Below are positions 13,446-16,391 of a stretch of 16,391 nt of DNA, in pieces. How positions within the stretch are numbered: position 1 is the stretch's first letter; each line of letters starts with the position of its first letter. This stretch comes from DAOTWP01 sp034435675. GTDB taxonomy: Bacteria; Chloroflexota; Anaerolineae; Aggregatilineales; Phototrophicaceae. The notes under the pieces were generated by a model. The model was not told the origin of the DNA and searched no databases. It was given only the letters and a program-made list of their open reading frames with translations. Location of the stretch: NCBI GenBank assembly GCA_034435675.1, contig DAOTWP010000034.1, forward strand, positions 1 to 16,391, read 5' to 3'. Made by a program: the position numbers and the translations under genes.

Positions 13446-14450
13446 TTAGGGAAGCTGTACCTGATAGCTCGTCAGGGCGCGCATGTACTGCGCACGTTCA
13501 AAGGCGGACGGGTCTTCCGCGTGCATCTGGCTGACACTGCCGCGCATCTGCTTGACCGACTCGTATTCGCGTTCGCGCATCCAGGTGACGACGTTTTCTT
13601 CAACTTCGCGCAGGTAATCAATGCCGTGCTTCAGCATTGCGGACGCCAACATGGTGACATTCGCGCCGACGAGCAGCAGCTTGATGACATCTTCGGCACT
13701 GTGGATACCGCTGGTAGCCGCCATATCTGCCTTGATGCGTCCGTACAGAATCCCGATCCATGTCAGCGGCAAGCGCAGTGCCTGCGGCGTGCTGAGCAGC
13801 ACATTCGGGCGCACTTCCAGCGTTTCGAGGTCAATGTCCGGCTGGTAGAAGCGGTTGAACAGCACCAGCCCATCCGCGCCTTTTTCGTCCAGTCGTTTTG
13901 CCATGTTGCCCATGTTGCTGAAGAACGGTCCCAGCTTCATGGCAACCGGAATATCTACCGCGCCTTTAACTTCGCTGAGGATGTCCAGATAGGTTTGCTC
14001 GACCTTGTCGCTGGTGAGGTCCGGGTCGGTGGGAATGTAATAGACATTCAGTTCCAGCGCATCTGCCCCGGCTTCTTCCATACGTTTGGCGAACTTCGTC
14101 CAACCGCCCAGTGTGCTGCCGTTGAGGCTGGCAATCACCGGCATTTTGACTGCCTGTTTTGCCCGGCGAATCAGGTTGAGATACCCGTCAGGTCCGGCGT
14201 GATACTGGATCGGTTCGGGGAAATAGGTCAACGCCTCGGCGAAGCTCTCGGTTCCATACTGCGAAAAGTGATGCAGCGCCTCACGCTCACGGCGAATCTG
14301 CTCCTCAAACAGCGAGTAGAGCACCACAGCGCCTGCGCCCGCAGCTTCCATGCGTTTGATGTTGTCCACATTGTCGGACAGCGGCGATGCCGATGCGACC
14401 AGCGGCGAACGCAGGGTCAAGCCCAGATAGGTTGTCGTTAGATCGGTCAT
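13446..14450 (-). CDS. Dihydroorotate dehydrogenase-like flavoprotein (not PyrD proper)
   Basis: A 334-aa TIM-barrel protein of the class 1 dihydroorotate dehydrogenase superfamily (COG0167), expected to bind FMN. Family features: LRSPLVASASPLSDN at the N-terminus, VIASLNGSTLGGW (105-117), ALELNVYY (131-138), VAMKLGPF (169-176, with the FMN-contacting Lys172), and ATSGIHSAEDVIKLLLVGANVTMLASAML (245-273) as the phosphate-binding end. Where true PyrD enzymes have LNxSCPN, this protein has LNVYYIPTDP, so the orotate-binding Asn and neighbouring residues are absent, and the usual catalytic Cys/Ser loop is not recognisable. It starts with the ribosome binding site AAAGGAA five bases before the ATG, 68 bases after nifJ. 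Proteins of this kind are often found next to nifJ, but the reaction is not established here. Confidence 0.85.
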   Translation of the reverse strand: MTDLTTTYLGLTLRSPLVASASPLSDNVDNIKRMEAAGAGAVVLYSLFEEQIRREREALHHFSQYGTESFAEALTYFPEPIQYHAGPDGYLNLIRRAKQAVKMPVIASLNGSTLGGWTKFAKRMEEAGADALELNVYYIPTDPDLTSDKVEQTYLDILSEVKGAVDIPVAMKLGPFFSNMGNMAKRLDEKGADGLVLFNRFYQPDIDLETLEVRPNVLLSTPQALRLPLTWIGILYGRIKADMAATSGIHSAEDVIKLLLVGANVTMLASAMLKHGIDYLREVEENVVTWMREREYESVKQMRGSVSQMHAEDPSAFERAQYMRALTSYQVQLP

Positions 14451-14518
14451 AAGTATTCCTTTGTTGTGGAAACAGAGGCGCAGCCTGCCCGCGCCCCTGC
14501 CGGATCCTTTACCTTAAA

Positions 14519-16391
14519 CTAGTGTTTCCCGTTGCCGCCGGACTGCATCGGGCGCGAAGCCAGATATTCGTACAGTGCCCAGCGTATGTTGACATCTTCC
14601 TGTGCCTGCGCGAACAGCACCTTTGCCACTTCCGGCTTGCTCATTTCGAGCATGTTGAAGCGGTTTTCCATATGCAGATATTCTTTAACCGCCAGTTTGG
14701 GCGCGCGGCTGTCGAGCTGCAGCGGGTTTTCGCCGTGCAGTGCGCGTTCCGGGTTATAGCGGTAGATTAGCCACTGCCCGCTGTCAACCGCGGCTTTCTG
14801 GTTCTTCAACGCGGTTGCCATGTTGATGCCGTGCGCGATGCAGTGTGAGTAGGCGATAATCAGCGATGGACCGTCATATGCCTCTGCCTCGATGAACGCG
14901 CGCAGGGTTTGTTCGTCCTTCGCGCCCATTGCCACGCGGGCAACATAGACATTGCCATAACTCATGGCGATCATGCCCAGGTCTTTCTTGCCAGCGGGTT
15001 TGCCGCCTGCCGCGAATTTGGCAACCGCAGCGCGCGGGGTTGCTTTGGACATCTGCCCGCCGGTGTTGGAGTACACTTCGGTATCCATCACCAGGATGTT
15101 GACATTGCGTCCGCTGGCGAGCACGTGATCCAGCCCACCAAAGCCGATGTCATACGCCCAGCCGTCACCGCCGACAATCCAGACATCCTTGCGTACCAGA
15201 TAATCAGCCAGTGGCAGCAGGCGGCGCGCCTCGTCGCTGTTCAGCCCGTTCAGCTTCTGCTTCAGCAGCGCCACACGTTCACGCTGATCGTGAATGCCGG
15301 CTTCGTCGCGCTGGTCGGCGTTCAGCAGTGCCCGCACCAGGTCGTCGCCGACACTGCCGCCTAACTGCTGGAGCAGTTCGCGCGCAAATTCTGCCTGCTT
15401 GTCTACCGCGACACGCATCCCCAGCCCGAATTCGGCGTTATCCTCAAACAGCGAGTTCGACCATGCCGGACCGCGTCCGTCTGCGTTGTGCGCCCAGGGG
15501 GTCGTGGGCAGGTTGCCGCCGTAGATTGACGAGCAGCCGGTCGCATTAGCAACAATCGTGCGATCCCCGAATAACTGCGAAATCAGCTTGACATAGGGGG
15601 TTTCACCGCAGCCAGAGCAAGCACCGGAGAATTCAAACAGCGGCTGCTGCACCTGCTGCTGGCGGATGGCAGAAATCTTGATATTGCGGCGATCCATTTC
15701 CGGCAGCGACAGGAAGTAATTCCAGTTTTCGCTTTCCGATTCGCGCAGCGGCGGCTGTGGGCGCATGTTGATCGCCTTCAGGTTGGCGGCGCTCTTGTTC
15801 TTCACCGGGCAAACATCCACACACAGGCTGCATCCCGTGCAGTCTTCCGGCGAAACCTGAATGCTGTATTTCATGCCGTTCCACTCAGTGTCGCGGGCGT
15901 CCACTGCCTTAAAGGTTTCCGGCGCATTCGCCAACTGTTCGGGTTCAAAGACCTTGATGCGAATCACTGCGTGCGGGCAGACCATCGCGCACTTGCCGCA
16001 CTGAATGCAGATGTCCGGATCCCAGACCGGAATTTCCTGCGCCAGATTGCGTTTTTCGTACTGTGCCGTGCCAGTCGGATAAGTGCCATCGTTGGGCATC
16101 GCGCTCACGGGCAGTAGATCGCCGCGACGGGCAATCATTTCGCCGAGCACGTTGCGCACGAATTCCGGCGCGCCTGCCGTCACGGGCGAAATCCACTGCA
16201 CCTGGCTGCTGACGGCGGTTGGGATTTGTACCTCGTACAACCGGGAGAGTGTACCGTCCACAGCGCGCAGATTCATTTCAACGATTTCTTCGCCTTTTTT
16301 GGCGTAGGTCTTTTCGATGGAGTGCTTGATTTCCGCGATGGCTTCGTCACGCGGCAGCACGCCGGAGATGGCGAAGAAGCACACCTGCATT
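14519..16391 (-). CDS. nifJ: Pyruvate:ferredoxin (flavodoxin) oxidoreductase, C-terminal half (5' partial)
   Basis: The gene enters from the right edge, and about 623 of roughly 1,180 residues are visible; the Met at 16390 is internal. The enzyme oxidises pyruvate with CoA to acetyl-CoA and CO2, passing two electrons to ferredoxin, and it is reversible in many anaerobes. Visible in order (numbered within this fragment): domain with SHSIEKTY-like helix and KKGEEIVEMN; an 8Fe-type ferredoxin domain, CIQCGKCAMVCP (C128, C131, C134, C138) and CTGCSLCVDVCP (C184, C187, C190, C194); then the thiamine-diphosphate domain with the proximal-cluster Cys (SGACSGCGETPY, C258 and C261; ATGCSSIYGG, C286; and YSHCIAHG near the end) and the metal/TPP loop GGDGWAYDIGFGG followed by DTEVYSNTGGQMSKATP. 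All cluster Cys are in place, so the enzyme should be functional. It is followed 68 bases later by the DHODH-like gene, forming a likely operon. Confidence 0.97.
   Translation of the reverse strand, partial: MQVCFFAISGVLPRDEAIAEIKHSIEKTYAKKGEEIVEMNLRAVDGTLSRLYEVQIPTAVSSQVQWISPVTAGAPEFVRNVLGEMIARRGDLLPVSAMPNDGTYPTGTAQYEKRNLAQEIPVWDPDICIQCGKCAMVCPHAVIRIKVFEPEQLANAPETFKAVDARDTEWNGMKYSIQVSPEDCTGCSLCVDVCPVKNKSAANLKAINMRPQPPLRESESENWNYFLSLPEMDRRNIKISAIRQQQVQQPLFEFSGACSGCGETPYVKLISQLFGDRTIVANATGCSSIYGGNLPTTPWAHNADGRGPAWSNSLFEDNAEFGLGMRVAVDKQAEFARELLQQLGGSVGDDLVRALLNADQRDEAGIHDQRERVALLKQKLNGLNSDEARRLLPLADYLVRKDVWIVGGDGWAYDIGFGGLDHVLASGRNVNILVMDTEVYSNTGGQMSKATPRAAVAKFAAGGKPAGKKDLGMIAMSYGNVYVARVAMGAKDEQTLRAFIEAEAYDGPSLIIAYSHCIAHGINMATALKNQKAAVDSGQWLIYRYNPERALHGENPLQLDSRAPKLAVKEYLHMENRFNMLEMSKPEVAKVLFAQAQEDVNIRWALYEYLASRPMQSGGNGKH

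Noticed and set aside
13521..14441. 306-codon open frame antisense to the DHODH-like gene
   Set aside because: It is fully inside a well-supported gene, with low-complexity His/Gln/Arg composition and no motif.

Overview
The window is a chromosomal segment of a moderately GC-rich bacterium. The best guess is Chloroflexota (Anaerolineae-like), from protein style only: a lipoprotein cytochrome c and an M23 peptidase with long Pro/Thr-rich linkers, a polytopic GT39-type glycosyltransferase, and an anaerobic-type pyruvate node. No rRNA, tRNA, CRISPR array or transposase is visible.

Layout. (1) Bases 1-3120, + strand: the 3' part of a B12-binding-type radical SAM gene, then a zinc-ribbon SAM methyltransferase overlapping a membrane glycosyltransferase; this looks like the edge of a lipid or glycan modification cluster. 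(2) 3173-3835, +: a lipoprotein monohaem cytochrome c with its own promoter and terminator. (3) 7187-3979, - strand: an M23 peptidoglycan peptidase followed 23 bases later by a transmembrane histidine-kinase-like protein whose phosphoacceptor His is absent. (4) 7370-8092, +: a PHP-family phosphoesterase, divergent from the peptidase. (5) 8093-8707: a 615-base gap with no convincing gene, but with a possible structured RNA ending in a terminator, a palindromic dispersed-repeat candidate, and a leader with competing hairpins. (6) 8708-10335, +: a soluble PAS histidine kinase with a four-Cys motif, then methylglyoxal synthase (mgsA). (7) 10438-16391, -: pyruvate phosphate dikinase (ppdK), a dihydroorotate-dehydrogenase-like flavoprotein, and the C-terminal half of pyruvate:ferredoxin oxidoreductase (nifJ), which runs off the window.

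How the genes fit together. NifJ and PpdK meet at pyruvate: NifJ interconverts pyruvate and acetyl-CoA with ferredoxin, and PpdK interconverts pyruvate and PEP. MgsA drains dihydroxyacetone phosphate into the methylglyoxal bypass, which also leads towards pyruvate. The DHODH-like protein is probably co-transcribed with nifJ and lacks the usual catalytic loop, so it is probably a redox partner or an enzyme of unknown substrate rather than PyrD. The peptidase/kinase pair suggests envelope sensing.

No clearly new multi-gene system was found. The best leads are the His-less kinase beside the peptidase, the possible RNA at 8148-8251, the 23-base palindrome upstream of ppdK, and the cysteine PAS kinase next to mgsA.
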